A program made the position numbers and the translations under genes. 64,000 nucleotides of DNA from an uncultured Erythrobacter sp. (GTDB lineage: Bacteria; Pseudomonadota; Alphaproteobacteria; Sphingomonadales; Sphingomonadaceae): assembly GCA_947493165.1 (NCBI GenBank), contig CANLPY010000001.1:1402501-1466500 (forward strand), written 5' to 3'. Below are positions 26,608-36,414 of this stretch, piece after piece (position 1 is the first letter of the stretch; every line of letters begins with the position of its first letter). The notes below the pieces were generated by a model. That model made no database searches. It was not told the origin of the DNA and saw only the letters and a program-made list of their open reading frames with translations.

Positions 26608-28134
26608 TCAGCCTAGGCGGCCAAGGTTGACCCCGTTATCCTGCCTTTCGATGTGCAGAAGCGCCCCAAAGGGTTCGCCGCCTTCGAACAAGGCACGCGT
26701 GGACTCATGCTCCATATCGCCGTTGCCCATAACCCGCTCACCTCTTTCGTTACGACCAAGGAAGATCGCGCGAACGCCCTTGCTTGTCGTCAAGAAGGTG
26801 TAGGTTTCAACCGTGGCGGTATCAAACGGTGCGTTGGAAACCACCGCTTTGTAATGCGAATTGGGGACGATCAGGTAACGATCATTGGCTGACCAGTCCG
26901 CTGGCTCGGTGGAATAGAGACCGGTCGCGTAATAGCTCATCACACCACCATTAGCGGATACCAGCGCGTATTCGCCGCGATCTTCGCGGACCCGCGCAAC
27001 GGCCTCTGCGATAGCGTGGGTGGAAAAGTTGTTCCCCGGCCCGCCAAAGAAAGGGAGCCCTCCGGTAAGCGTCAATCCGCGCGGATCATCGGGCGCAATC
27101 GCCAAATGCTCGATCGGTCCGAAGACGGCCACCGCAAAGCAGCTGTAAAAATCGAAATACTTCACGTCGTCAGCGAACTTAGCAATGCGGCCCAAAGCGA
27201 TGTCGAGCGAACGCGCCGCTGCATCGCTGCGGCCAAAGTCGGGACGCTCAATCACATTCAATTCTTGGGCAAAGCTTACCGCGTGGAGATGCACCCACTT
27301 ATCCTCCGGCACGCCCAGTTCACGCGCTTTTCCAGCGCTTGCAAGCATCAGCGCTGCGCCTTGGTTCACCTGATCGCGCGCTACCGTCATTCTGGTGTAG
27401 GGTTCAGCAACAATCCGGTTGCGTTCGGTGGCAGTAGCCAGCTCTTTCGCAGAACGAACGACAGGAGCAGCCGCGTGAGGGTTGTTTGCGGCGACTTTGG
27501 TAAAGGGCTCAAACAATTCGCCGACCTTTAGCCGGTAGTCTTCCAGTGAAAGCCCAAGCCGGGCTCGTCGTGCATTTTCAGCAAGTGCATATCCTTCGAT
27601 CGGCTTGCGCCCTCCATGGGCTTCATACCAATGGTCAAGCGTCCAATCCATTCCAAAGCCGCGGTCTTCAATCTCCCCGCCGACAGTTTCTGACCAATCG
27701 GGTCTTTCGCCTTTTTTGAGCAAGCTCAGGACTGTCGATACCGCCTCCGATCCAGCAATCGCGGCGACTTCACATTGACCTCGCGCGATTTCGCTGGCCA
27801 GTTCGCCGACCATTTTCTGACTGCCTTGTCCGCCCGCGACTTCGAGAATGGCCCGCGTGGGGCGAGCACCCACACGTTTCCCGATTGAGCGGGGTGGATT
27901 GTCGCTTCGCCCAAAGGGTGCAACCGCCTCGGGGTAGGATATTTCAAACTGGCGGATCGCGCAGATCGTATCGATGGCAGCGGCCAGGTCTCCTGTCGCC
28001 CCGGCGTCATCGATCGCGGCCTGCAACGCGTTCCCCGCCAAATCCATATGCGAGAGCGCCTGATACCCATCATCCTGAAGCCGCTCCGAATATTGCCCGA
28101 CCCCGATAATGACGGGTGTGTTGTCAGCGATCAT
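26608..28134 (-). CDS. Thiolase-like protein (TLP1 type), catalytic residues replaced
   Basis: A 508-residue protein annotated in relatives as acetyl-CoA acetyltransferase. It is a thiolase fold plus an extra C-terminal domain (from about 415, LYSTEPADWSANDRYL) as in thiolase-like protein type 1. Aligned by eye to the intact thiolase next door, the nucleophilic Cys becomes Gly (in AGGQGSQKMVG), NEAF becomes YSCF and GHP becomes GGP, so normal thiolysis is unlikely. It may bind acyl-CoA or do another reaction. It precedes by nine bases the stop-to-start junction with the intact thiolase on the same strand. Confidence 0.85.
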   Translation of the reverse strand: MIADNTPVIIGVGQYSERLQDDGYQALSHMDLAGNALQAAIDDAGATGDLAAAIDTICAIRQFEISYPEAVAPFGRSDNPPRSIGKRVGARPTRAILEVAGGQGSQKMVGELASEIARGQCEVAAIAGSEAVSTVLSLLKKGERPDWSETVGGEIEDRGFGMDWTLDHWYEAHGGRKPIEGYALAENARRARLGLSLEDYRLKVGELFEPFTKVAANNPHAAAPVVRSAKELATATERNRIVAEPYTRMTVARDQVNQGAALMLASAGKARELGVPEDKWVHLHAVSFAQELNVIERPDFGRSDAAARSLDIALGRIAKFADDVKYFDFYSCFAVAVFGPIEHLAIAPDDPRGLTLTGGLPFFGGPGNNFSTHAIAEAVARVREDRGEYALVSANGGVMSYYATGLYSTEPADWSANDRYLIVPNSHYKAVVSNAPFDTATVETYTFLTTSKGVRAIFLGRNERGERVMGNGDMEHESTRALFEGGEPFGALLHIERQDNGVNLGRLG

Positions 28135-28143
28135 GTGTGAGAC

Positions 28144-29412
28144 TCAGTCAATGAAGCCGTCCACCCGCTCAATAATGATCGCAGGCGCCATGCCGCCCGC
28201 GGCGCACATGGTCACCAAGCCATAGCGTTTGTCCTGACGCTCCAATTCATCAACCATGGTGCCGATCAGGATTGATCCAGTTGCGCCAATTGGGTGTCCC
28301 AAGGCGATCGAACCGCCATTGACGTTGACCTTGTCCCAATCAAGCTCAAGGTCGCGCACGAATTTGGCAGCAACAACAGCAAATGCTTCGTTGATCTCAT
28401 ACAGATCAATCTCGTCCTTAGTCAGGCCAGCCTTTTCGAGCACCTTCTTGGCCGCTGGCACAGGCGCGTTGAGCATCAAGGTCGGATCATCGCCCATATT
28501 GGCGGTCGCAACGATGCGAGCGCGCGGTTTGAGGCTATGCTTTTGCGCATAGTCCTTGCTAGCGACCAATACGGCCGCTGCTCCATCAACCACGCCAGAT
28601 GAATTGCCCGCATGGTGGAAGTGCTGAATATCAAGGTCAGGGTACTTCTGATTGATGAGGCCGCGAAACGTCGTGCCATTCGCATCTAAAGGAACGTCGG
28701 CGATCTTAGTGAAAGCAGGCTCCAGCTCACCCAGACCTTCAAGCGTGGTCTGAGGGCGCGGATACTCTTCTTTATCGAGGATTACATTGCCGTCATCATC
28801 GACAACCGGAACGACGGACTTTTCAAACCTACCCGCTTCAATTGCAGCTGCTGCGCGCTGCTGCGAGCGATAGCCCACCGCATCCAAATCTTCGCGTGTG
28901 AAACCTTCCATCGTCGCAATAGCATCGCCGCAAATGCCTTGGTGTGACTGCGGATGTGAAGCTTGCAGCCGCTCGTTATAGCTGCCCATCATGGGTGGCT
29001 TAAGCCCTGCCTGCATCTTATCTTTTGCCATGGCAGCAGTCAGGCTCATCATTTCCGTACCGCCTGCCACAACGCAATCTTCCATGCCGCTCATCACTTG
29101 GGCTGCCGCTAGGCTGACAGAGGTAATGCCGCCGCCACAGAACCGGTCCAGCGTCGTACCGCTTGAGGTGATGTCATAGCCCGCATCCAAAGCAGCCATG
29201 CGGCCAAGGTCGCCAGCCTGCATCCCATCTTGCGTGCTGACTGACCAGATAACGTCATCAACCGTGCTGGTGTCAAGGTCGTTGCGCGATGCGATGGCTT
29301 TCATCACGGTCGCTGCCAAATGCTGCGGATGTTCCGCTGCCAGCGCGCCCTTGCCCTGCTTGCCGATTCCACGCGGAGTACGCACCGCATCAATAATATA
29401 TGCCTCGCCCAT
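28144..29412 (-). CDS. Acetyl-CoA acyltransferase (thiolase)
   Basis: A 422-residue thiolase with all catalytic parts: Cys92 in LDRFCGGG (nucleophile), NEAF in YEINEAFAVV, His373 in ALGHPIGATGS and Cys403 in TMCAAGG. It cleaves 3-ketoacyl-CoA in beta-oxidation or joins two acyl-CoAs. It diverges from the enoyl-CoA hydratase, which shares an intergenic region of 105 bases containing a palindrome. Gene order and orientation suggest one fatty-acid or branched-acid catabolic regulon. Confidence 0.94.
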   Translation of the reverse strand: MGEAYIIDAVRTPRGIGKQGKGALAAEHPQHLAATVMKAIASRNDLDTSTVDDVIWSVSTQDGMQAGDLGRMAALDAGYDITSSGTTLDRFCGGGITSVSLAAAQVMSGMEDCVVAGGTEMMSLTAAMAKDKMQAGLKPPMMGSYNERLQASHPQSHQGICGDAIATMEGFTREDLDAVGYRSQQRAAAAIEAGRFEKSVVPVVDDDGNVILDKEEYPRPQTTLEGLGELEPAFTKIADVPLDANGTTFRGLINQKYPDLDIQHFHHAGNSSGVVDGAAAVLVASKDYAQKHSLKPRARIVATANMGDDPTLMLNAPVPAAKKVLEKAGLTKDEIDLYEINEAFAVVAAKFVRDLELDWDKVNVNGGSIALGHPIGATGSILIGTMVDELERQDKRYGLVTMCAAGGMAPAIIIERVDGFID

Positions 29413-29446
29413 AGTTCATCCTTTCCCGATGAATTTCGAATCTTAG

Positions 29447-29462
29447 TTGACGTTTGCGTAAG
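29447..29462. promoter_or_regulatory. Palindrome in divergent thiolase/hydratase promoter region
   Basis: TTGACGTTTGCGTAAG is a partial dyad of the form TnACG-N4-CGTnA, roughly central between the two divergent start codons. It resembles operators described for LiuR-type (MerR family) regulators of branched-chain acid catabolism in proteobacteria; that resemblance is from memory and not tested. TTGACG could alternatively be a -35 box for the hydratase. Confidence 0.3.
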
Positions 29463-29517
29463 CCTTGGCCAGCAAGGGCGCAAGACAAGTTTCAGTTTGC
29501 AATTGGAGAGAGAAGCC

Positions 29518-30279
29518 ATGACCGAGGAAGTCATCACTGAAGTTCAAGACGGTGTGTTGATCGTCACCATCAATCGCCCCGAAGCCAAAAACGCGATGAC
29601 CAAAGCTGCATCAGAAGCGATTGCGGCGGCAATGGACCGGCTGGACGGCGAGGACGATCTTCGGGTCGGCATCTTGACCGGCGCTGGCGGAACTTTCTGT
29701 TCTGGCATGGACCTTAAAGGATTCTTGCGCGGCGAATCGCCCAGCGTGGAAGGTCGCGGATTTGGCGGCGTTGTTCAGGCACCGCCTGCCAAACCTTTAA
29801 TCGCAGCAGTCGAAGGCTATGCGCTTGCCGGCGGCCTTGAACTGATGATTGCGTGCGATCTTGTCGTCGCAAACGAAAATGCAAAGTTCGGTATCCCAGA
29901 GGCTAAACGCGGACTGGTTGCTGCAGCTGGCGGTGTCATGATGCTGCCTGATCAAATCCCAGAGCGGGTGGCGATGGAATTGGCACTTACCGGCGATTTC
30001 ATGGGTACTGAGCGAGCGCGCGAAATCGGGCTGATCAATCAAGTGACGGACGGTTCTGCGCTAGACGCAGCAAAGGCGCTCGCAGCCAAGATTTCTGCCA
30101 ACGGTCCACTGGCCGTTCGCGTTTCGAAGCAGATCATCAAGGAGTCGCGGTCTTGGCCGATGGATGAGCGGTATGAAAAGCAAGCGCAACTTATCGCGCC
30201 GGTTTTCGTATCTGAAGATGCACGCGAAGGTGCCGCTGCCTTTGCTGAGAAACGCGCGCCGAACTGGAAGGGGAAATAA
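29518..30279 (+). CDS. Enoyl-CoA hydratase/isomerase family (crotonase)
   Basis: A 253-residue crotonase-fold enzyme. The oxyanion-hole segments are GAGGTFCSGMDLKG and PLIAAVEGYALAGGLELMIACDL, and the region FGIPEAKRGLVAAAGG carries the position of the catalytic Glu. It should hydrate enoyl-CoA or isomerise a close relative. The ATG at 29518 has GGAGAGAG in front; the frame opens earlier at 29320 but lies in the divergent thiolase. The acyl-CoA dehydrogenase starts two bases after its stop codon. Confidence 0.92.
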   Translation: MTEEVITEVQDGVLIVTINRPEAKNAMTKAASEAIAAAMDRLDGEDDLRVGILTGAGGTFCSGMDLKGFLRGESPSVEGRGFGGVVQAPPAKPLIAAVEGYALAGGLELMIACDLVVANENAKFGIPEAKRGLVAAAGGVMMLPDQIPERVAMELALTGDFMGTERAREIGLINQVTDGSALDAAKALAAKISANGPLAVRVSKQIIKESRSWPMDERYEKQAQLIAPVFVSEDAREGAAAFAEKRAPNWKGK

Positions 30280-30280
30280 C

Positions 30281-31444
30281 ATGTCCGTAATCAACGTCCC
30301 CCAACCAGAGTTTATGGACGACGAGGAAATCTCAATTTTCGCTGATGCCGTTGGTAAATTTTACCAACAGCACGCGCCAGAAAAGCGCATTCTCAAATGG
30401 CGTGAAGACGGCCAAGTTGAGCGTGAATTCTGGAACGAAGCGGGCGAAGCTGGCCTGCTCGGCGTATCAGTTCCAGAGGAATACGGCGGTCACGGCGGCG
30501 ATTTCCGTCACGACATCGTTGTGCTCGATCAACAGGCAAAGCACGGCGTGGAAGGCTTCGCCGCTAGTCTACACAACACCGTGATCCTGCCATATCTCGT
30601 GCGCCACGGCACAGAGGATCAAAAGAAGAAGTACCTGCCAAAGCTGGTCACAGGCGAACTTGTCAGCGCGATTGCAATGACCGAACCAGGCGTCGGTTCA
30701 GACTTACAGAGCATTACGACCACGGCGCTAAAAGATGGCAATGGCTACCGGATCAACGGTGCCAAGACCTATATCTCCAGCGGTCAAACGGCAGACTTCA
30801 TCATTGTCGTCGCAAAAACTGATCCCAAGGAACGGGCTAAGGGTATCTCGCTGATGCTGCTTGAGACCGAAGGTGCGGAAGGGTTCCAGCGCGGTAGAAA
30901 ACTCGACAAAATTGGATTAGACGCGGCCGACACTTCCGAATTATTCTTTGATGACGTCTTCGTTCCGGCAGAAAACGTCCTTGGCGGCGTAGAGGGCAAA
31001 GGCTTCTATCAGCTTATGGGCGAACTGCCGCAGGAACGTCTGATCATAGCCATGGGCGCCATGACGGGGATCGAAAAGGCGCTCGAGACGACGATGGAAT
31101 TCGTGAAAGACCGCAAGGCCTTTGGTCAGACCATCTGGGATTTCCAGAACACTCAATTTGTTTTGGCCGAACTGGCTGCGCGGAGCACAGCGGCGCGGGT
31201 CTTCGTCAATCACTGCATTGCCCTGCACTTGAAAGGTGAGCTGGATGTGCCGACCGCATGCATGGCCAAACTGATGGTCACCGAACTGCAAGGCGAAGTG
31301 GTCGACAAATGCCTACAATTTCACGGCGGCGCTGGCTTCATCAATGATTATCCTATCGCTCGGATGTATCGCGACAGCCGCATCACCCGGATCTTCGGCG
31401 GATCAAATGAAGTCATGAAGATGGTGATTGCACGCGCGATGTAA
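30281..31444 (+). CDS. Acyl-CoA dehydrogenase
   Basis: A 387-residue FAD enzyme. GLLGVSVPEEYGGHGGDFRH is the N-terminal mark, AMTEPGVGSDLQSI the FAD and substrate loop, and Glu377 in FGGSNEVMK the catalytic base, in the place used by short- and medium-chain types. It forms the 2-enoyl-CoA that the neighbouring hydratase takes. AAATAAC-ATG spacing shows tight coupling. A bidirectional terminator follows. Confidence 0.94.
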   Translation: MSVINVPQPEFMDDEEISIFADAVGKFYQQHAPEKRILKWREDGQVEREFWNEAGEAGLLGVSVPEEYGGHGGDFRHDIVVLDQQAKHGVEGFAASLHNTVILPYLVRHGTEDQKKKYLPKLVTGELVSAIAMTEPGVGSDLQSITTTALKDGNGYRINGAKTYISSGQTADFIIVVAKTDPKERAKGISLMLLETEGAEGFQRGRKLDKIGLDAADTSELFFDDVFVPAENVLGGVEGKGFYQLMGELPQERLIIAMGAMTGIEKALETTMEFVKDRKAFGQTIWDFQNTQFVLAELAARSTAARVFVNHCIALHLKGELDVPTACMAKLMVTELQGEVVDKCLQFHGGAGFINDYPIARMYRDSRITRIFGGSNEVMKMVIARAM

Positions 31445-31487
31445 GACGCTGAGAGCGAAAGCCTCTGCAGCCACATTACCGAACAAG

Positions 31488-31523
31488 AAAAGGGGCGGTC
31501 CGCATATGCGAGCCGCCCCTTCC
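31488..31523. terminator. Bidirectional terminator between acyl-CoA dehydrogenase and TonB receptor
   Basis: GGGGCGG at 31492 and CCGCCCC ending 31519 flank TCCGCATATGCGAG, a strong GC stem whose loop is also partly self-paired. On the plus strand it is followed by TTCCTTTG and on the minus strand by TTTTCTTG, so it can end both convergent transcripts. Confidence 0.8.
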
Positions 31524-31557
31524 TTTGCCCTCTCCCAAAGGCGAAAGATCTTTTCCC

Positions 31558-34125
31558 TTAGAACTTGGTACGGACTGTCACACCGTAAGTACGAGGTTCG
31601 AGAATGAAGCTTGAGCGTGCGTTGACAGCACCAACACCGCGCAAAACATTATTGAAGGTAACACCGCGCGTCACTTCATTGGTTGCGTTGAGAACAAATG
31701 CTTCAAGCGTCCAAGACTCATCAGCTGAGCGAATACCAGCGCGCAGATTGATTTTGACGTTGCCGTCCTGAACATCACCGACAATCAATGGCGCAGCATC
31801 TATCGCAGCCTGCGTGTCAGCGACGGTTGCACCTTGCCCAGGCGGCACAATCGCCTGCGTTGATGTCCGCTCATCCGAGACCATTCGAATCTGCCCTGAC
31901 GCGAAGAAGTCGATATTGTCAGTCAATTCGTTTTCGTAGAGCACGCCTGCAATTGCCGTAACATTCGCAGCGTTAGTCAAATCATTGCCGCATAGCGACA
32001 GCACAGTCACGCTGGTCAGATCACCAGCGCAATCACCAGGATAACGCGCATCGAGGATCGTGGTCGCCAAATTGAAAGTCCAATTCGGATTTGGCCGAAT
32101 AACACTCTCGATTTCCAAACCTGTGGTCAATGCGCGAGGCACATTGAAAGACTGGAATGCTGCGCCAGTAAACTCGAGCACCTGGAAGTTCGTAAACTCC
32201 TGATGGAAGCCTGCTATGTTCAATGTCACAGCATCATCAAGAAAACGCGATTTCAAGCCAATCTCGTAAGCGTCCACCTCTTCTGAAAGAAAGGTTGGAT
32301 CGGCACCAAACACGCCCGCAGTCGTATCGAGGTTGATCCCGCCAGCTTTAATCCCGTGCGTAAAGCTACCGTATACGCTGACGTCCGGGGCAAACTCATA
32401 TCCCAACTTGAGCGTGTAGATCAGCTCTTCATCCGAGAAAGTATCTTGGAAAGTCTGAGGCAACGGCAACACCGCGGCCGCTGGTAAGTCAGCTGGGGCG
32501 GTAAAGCCAAAACAGGCTGTCAAAATTGCCAATGGCTCCAGCGGACCTAGAGGCGGAAGCCCATTGTTAAGAAGTGCGCCTGCAAAAGTAGGGCAGACAG
32601 AATTGACATTCTCAACTTGGTCGAAACCGCCAGATTTACTTTCATCATACCAGCGAGCGCCGAATGTGAAATTCAAACCGTCCGTAATTTCGAAGGTGTT
32701 GTGGGTGAAGATAGACCAGCTCTCGGCGCTCTGCGTGAAGCGGTTGAGGCTGGTTGATCCGGCTGGATCAAGTCCACCGGTCAGCGCGGACAGTGGGTTT
32801 GCACCCAAAGTCCCCAAGGTTGCGCCTCCAGACAGGCCGGCAAACAGGAAGCCCACCTGCTCACCAAAATCTTCCGCCAGCGAGAAACGGTTGTTCGCTT
32901 CGATTTGTTCATCAGAGTAATAACCGCCAATTAGCCAGCTCAAACGCCCACCAAGAGCCTCGCCTTGAACCCGCAGCTCAGCAGAAAAAGTCTCGATATC
33001 AGTGTTGAGATTGACGTTGAAGGAATCGAGCGCTGAGAAGTCTGAATCGTAGAATTCCGCCGCGGAATATTCGCGGTATGAACCAATAAAGATCACGTCC
33101 GCATTGTCGCCGAGCGGATGTTCGATTTCAGCCAAGATGCCCCAGTTCTCAACGTCCGCCACCGGAGCGAAGTTCGTTGCGACGGTACGACCTTCTGCTG
33201 CTTCATCAAACCCGGCTTGATCAAATGGAGTCGTAGCGAAATTGCCTGTTGGCTGGCCACCAGCTGCGCCAAGACCAACGGCGGGAAAGAACGGGCTCAA
33301 CGGTGTCTCAAAAACTTGAACCGCAACGCCAGAACTGGATTCGTTCTTGGAGAAATCTCCGATAATCCGCCCTCTGAAGCCGCTGTCGGTTTCCCAACCC
33401 ACTTGTCCGCGCACAAGGTAACGATCGATATCATTGGTGTCGCCAATTCGATTGCCAGCGGCGTCAACAACAGTGACCGCGCCATCACGCTCACGGTAAG
33501 CGCCGGTCAGGCGCAGCGCTAAACTGTCCTGAACAATTGGGACGTTGACTGCGCCTTGAATGCCGATTTCATCAAACCGGCCATAGGTAGCATTGGCGAA
33601 GCCACCGAACTCGCTCAAATCAGGGCGTTTGTTCGTAATGTTAAGTGCGCCAGCAGATGTATTGCGACCGAACAGAGTGCCTTGCGGGCCGCGCAGAACC
33701 TCGACCCGCTCAATATCGACAAACTCGCCAAGAGCCACACCTGGTCGAGATTGATACGCACCATCAATGAAGATGCCGACGGCGCTTTCAAAACCAATAT
33801 TGTTAGAGGTGGTGCCGACACCGCGAATTCGCAGCACAACTGAACCCGCAGCCGTTTGCGCAGTCGTACTAGAGAAGCTTGGGGCAACCGCAGCCACATC
33901 ACGGATTTCAGTGACGCCTTGCCGTTCAAGTTGCTCAGGTCCGACCGCGGTCACAGCGATCGGAATGTCTTGGACATCCTCCGCCCGGCGGGTAGCAGTC
34001 ACGATGATCGTGTTGTCGCGCGCCTCTGCCTGAGCATCTGCTTCACTATCTTGAGCCAGCACAGGCTGGGCTAGAAAACTGGTCGCCATTAGGCCAGCTG
34101 CATAGACTGCAAACTTCTTCGTCAT
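31558..34125 (-). CDS. TonB-dependent receptor
   Basis: An 855-residue outer membrane receptor. A signal peptide (FLAQPVLAQ) leads to a plug domain starting at TIIVTATRRAEDVQDIPIAVTAV, with DIERVEVLRGPQGTLFGRNTSAGALN as the classical plug signature, then a long barrel that ends in YGVTVRTKF with the terminal aromatic. It needs TonB energy to import large or scarce compounds. The ATG at 34125 has GGAGAGGA upstream; the frame opens six codons earlier. The Asn-Thr-Ser plug form is common among sphingomonad receptors for hydrophobic or glycan substrates; the ligand is unknown. Confidence 0.93.
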   Translation of the reverse strand: MTKKFAVYAAGLMATSFLAQPVLAQDSEADAQAEARDNTIIVTATRRAEDVQDIPIAVTAVGPEQLERQGVTEIRDVAAVAPSFSSTTAQTAAGSVVLRIRGVGTTSNNIGFESAVGIFIDGAYQSRPGVALGEFVDIERVEVLRGPQGTLFGRNTSAGALNITNKRPDLSEFGGFANATYGRFDEIGIQGAVNVPIVQDSLALRLTGAYRERDGAVTVVDAAGNRIGDTNDIDRYLVRGQVGWETDSGFRGRIIGDFSKNESSSGVAVQVFETPLSPFFPAVGLGAAGGQPTGNFATTPFDQAGFDEAAEGRTVATNFAPVADVENWGILAEIEHPLGDNADVIFIGSYREYSAAEFYDSDFSALDSFNVNLNTDIETFSAELRVQGEALGGRLSWLIGGYYSDEQIEANNRFSLAEDFGEQVGFLFAGLSGGATLGTLGANPLSALTGGLDPAGSTSLNRFTQSAESWSIFTHNTFEITDGLNFTFGARWYDESKSGGFDQVENVNSVCPTFAGALLNNGLPPLGPLEPLAILTACFGFTAPADLPAAAVLPLPQTFQDTFSDEELIYTLKLGYEFAPDVSVYGSFTHGIKAGGINLDTTAGVFGADPTFLSEEVDAYEIGLKSRFLDDAVTLNIAGFHQEFTNFQVLEFTGAAFQSFNVPRALTTGLEIESVIRPNPNWTFNLATTILDARYPGDCAGDLTSVTVLSLCGNDLTNAANVTAIAGVLYENELTDNIDFFASGQIRMVSDERTSTQAIVPPGQGATVADTQAAIDAAPLIVGDVQDGNVKINLRAGIRSADESWTLEAFVLNATNEVTRGVTFNNVLRGVGAVNARSSFILEPRTYGVTVRTKF

Positions 34126-34327
34126 AGGTTTCCTCTCCAACAAACCAATGTTTTAGTTTTATGGAGAGCAGACTAGTCATGCGAGAATCCACTGCGCAAG
34201 AGCGCGACGTGAGTTCTCACAAATTGATGCAAAAATGCCACATATTGTGCTTCAGCGCAGCAAACATGTGATTCATGCCGCAATTGCGAAACATCCTTGC
34301 GAGTTAGTTCGGCTTCGCGCGATCAGA

Positions 34328-36367
34328 CTAAAACCCGTAACGCACGCCCAGCCACACTGTTCGCGGCACGCCTAGATCAATCGCACCACCAGAATTGCGT
34401 GTGACAATGGTTTCATCGAGCAGGTTCTCCCCGCGCAGGATGCCAGAGAACTGCCCTCCCAACGGGACTTGGACGAAGGCGTCAAGCGTCGTCGCCGCAG
34501 GCAATGCAGCGGTTTCCTGATCGTCTTCGAATTGCGCGCCAACATGTCGGACTGTTCCAGCGAGGCGCCAACCTTGTGCAGGCTGCCATGCCACAGTCGC
34601 GGAGAAAGAGAGCTCAGGTGTTTGCGGCGGACGATTGCCATCAAGCGCAAGCGAAGCGCCTGATCCATCGATCTGTGCATCAGTATACGCCAGTGAGCCA
34701 TCGAAACTCACAGCTCCAAATGAAAGGCTCATAGCTGCTTCGACACCTTGCGCTTCAATCGCTGGCAAGTTCTGCCGTTGGCGCAACGTCGGCGAGAGCG
34801 TAACGTTGGCGATGGCGTTTTCAACCCGGTTGTCGAAGGCTGTCAGCGCCAGACTTACGCTTTCGCTCGGCTGCCAATCCAAGCCTACTTCGAAGCCCTC
34901 CAACCGTTCATTTTCCAGCTCTGCATTCGCCTGGGTAACAACCGGGAAAATCACAAATGGACGGTATAGCTCATTCAATGTCGGCAGCCGCAGACCAGTG
35001 TAAGCCGCTGCGCGCAATTTCACCCCAGCCCCGGCATCAAACGCGGCTCCAGTTCTCCATGAGAATGACCAGTCGCTTCGGTCCTCCGCGATACTCTCGC
35101 TCACAACGTCCCCTCCAGCGTCAACAGCGCGAAAGAAGCCATCGGATATGACGGTGCGATCCGCCCGCAATCCTCCAGTGAGCAGCAATGGTCCGATCTG
35201 CCAGTCGTCCTCAGCAAACAGTCCAAAGTCACTATTCGTGCCGCCTGCTCGCCTGCGTTCCCGCAAGGCGCCAGTAAAGCCGCTGAACGCTTCTTCCTGC
35301 AACTCGCCATCTGAACGACGATAGTCGACGCCCAGGCGCACAGTATGCCCGCCTCCCACAGGTGGGCGGATTTCGAATTTACCGCCGACCCCGGTAGATG
35401 GGGTGTTGCGCTGGTCAAGCACACGCACAAAACGCGTTGAACTGACCACAATGTTCGAAAAATTACGCGCCTGAATGTATGCAAGTGCGTCAAACTGCCA
35501 GTCGCCGCGCCCCACGATCCGCAAGCTTGCATCCTGCCCTTCGCTGGTGGAATCTGCGCCATCGAAGCGCAATGTCCGCGCGTCATCAAACACGAGGCCG
35601 CGGGCTTGCAACTCAACCGTATCAGACAATGGCGCAACGCCGCGCACTCCAATCGACCAACTTTCAAAAGCTGCGCGTGCCGATGCTGGCACACGCTGAT
35701 CGTCTGGTGTGGTGAAAAAGCCCTGCCCGCGGTCCCAACGTCCGCTCAATACAGCAAACCCCGATCCCAGATTGGCCGCTAAACTGCCGCTCGCCTCTGT
35801 CTCTTCACGATCATTGACGAGCAGATTAGCGGAGACCGGACCAAGAGTGGTGGCATCCGCGCTTTCCAATTCGATAGTTCCAGCGAGGGCCCCTGCTCCG
35901 AATGGCCCCGAACCGCCTCCGCGAGTGACACGAATGGACGACAATCGCTCTGGCGCAATGGATGTGAGCGGCACAAACCCGAAAAACGGATCAGACAGTG
36001 GAACGCCATCAAGTACGACGAGCGCGCGGCTCGTAGCGTTGCCTCCTAGCGCCCTAAGCGTGACACCTTGCGCGCTGGGATTGCTGGAACGGCTATCCGA
36101 GCGGCGAAATTGCTGAAATCCAGCGACGTTTTCGAGCACATCTTCGATGCGCCCTGAGGCGCTTGCCACGATGTCCTCGCGCGTTAGGTCCGTGATTGCA
36201 TAGGCCCCTGTCGACGGGGCAGCATCCAGCCCCATGCCAGTAACTACAATCTCTGTGGCATCGGTTTCATCTGCTTCTCCTTCACTTTGTGCAGCGAGCG
36301 CAGAGGACATAGAAAGGGGGAGAAAGGCCGCAGCGGACCAACGGATAATAGGCATAGTGCGAATCAT
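34328..36367 (-). CDS. TonB-dependent receptor, shorter type
   Basis: A 679-residue receptor of the vitamin B12/siderophore size class. The signal ends near LAAQ, the TonB-box region reads TEIVVTGMG, and the plug contains LRALGGNATSRALVVLDGVPLSDPFFG and IRVTRGGGSGPFGAGALAGTIEL; the chain ends in VWLGVRYGF, the usual terminal barrel strand. It differs clearly from the neighbouring receptor, so the two are not recent duplicates. It diverges from the Baeyer-Villiger monooxygenase with 100 bases between starts. Ligand unknown. Confidence 0.92.
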   Translation of the reverse strand: MIRTMPIIRWSAAAFLPLSMSSALAAQSEGEADETDATEIVVTGMGLDAAPSTGAYAITDLTREDIVASASGRIEDVLENVAGFQQFRRSDSRSSNPSAQGVTLRALGGNATSRALVVLDGVPLSDPFFGFVPLTSIAPERLSSIRVTRGGGSGPFGAGALAGTIELESADATTLGPVSANLLVNDREETEASGSLAANLGSGFAVLSGRWDRGQGFFTTPDDQRVPASARAAFESWSIGVRGVAPLSDTVELQARGLVFDDARTLRFDGADSTSEGQDASLRIVGRGDWQFDALAYIQARNFSNIVVSSTRFVRVLDQRNTPSTGVGGKFEIRPPVGGGHTVRLGVDYRRSDGELQEEAFSGFTGALRERRRAGGTNSDFGLFAEDDWQIGPLLLTGGLRADRTVISDGFFRAVDAGGDVVSESIAEDRSDWSFSWRTGAAFDAGAGVKLRAAAYTGLRLPTLNELYRPFVIFPVVTQANAELENERLEGFEVGLDWQPSESVSLALTAFDNRVENAIANVTLSPTLRQRQNLPAIEAQGVEAAMSLSFGAVSFDGSLAYTDAQIDGSGASLALDGNRPPQTPELSFSATVAWQPAQGWRLAGTVRHVGAQFEDDQETAALPAATTLDAFVQVPLGGQFSGILRGENLLDETIVTRNSGGAIDLGVPRTVWLGVRYGF

Positions 36368-36385
36368 TAGCGAAAGGCTGGCCGA

Positions 36386-36414
36386 GAGTCAGTTGCAAAA
36401 TGCAATGATGACTC
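36386..36414. promoter_or_regulatory. Nested palindrome in receptor/monooxygenase divergent promoter
   Basis: GAGTCA at 36386-36391 and TGACTC at 36409-36414 enclose TTGCA-AAA-TGCAA (36393-36405), nearly concentric dyads one base off centre. The outer arms are themselves GANTC sites (GAGTC, GACTC), and another GANTC lies at 36361. The dyad is 19 bases upstream of the receptor start and 53 upstream of the monooxygenase start, so it could control both. Confidence 0.45.
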
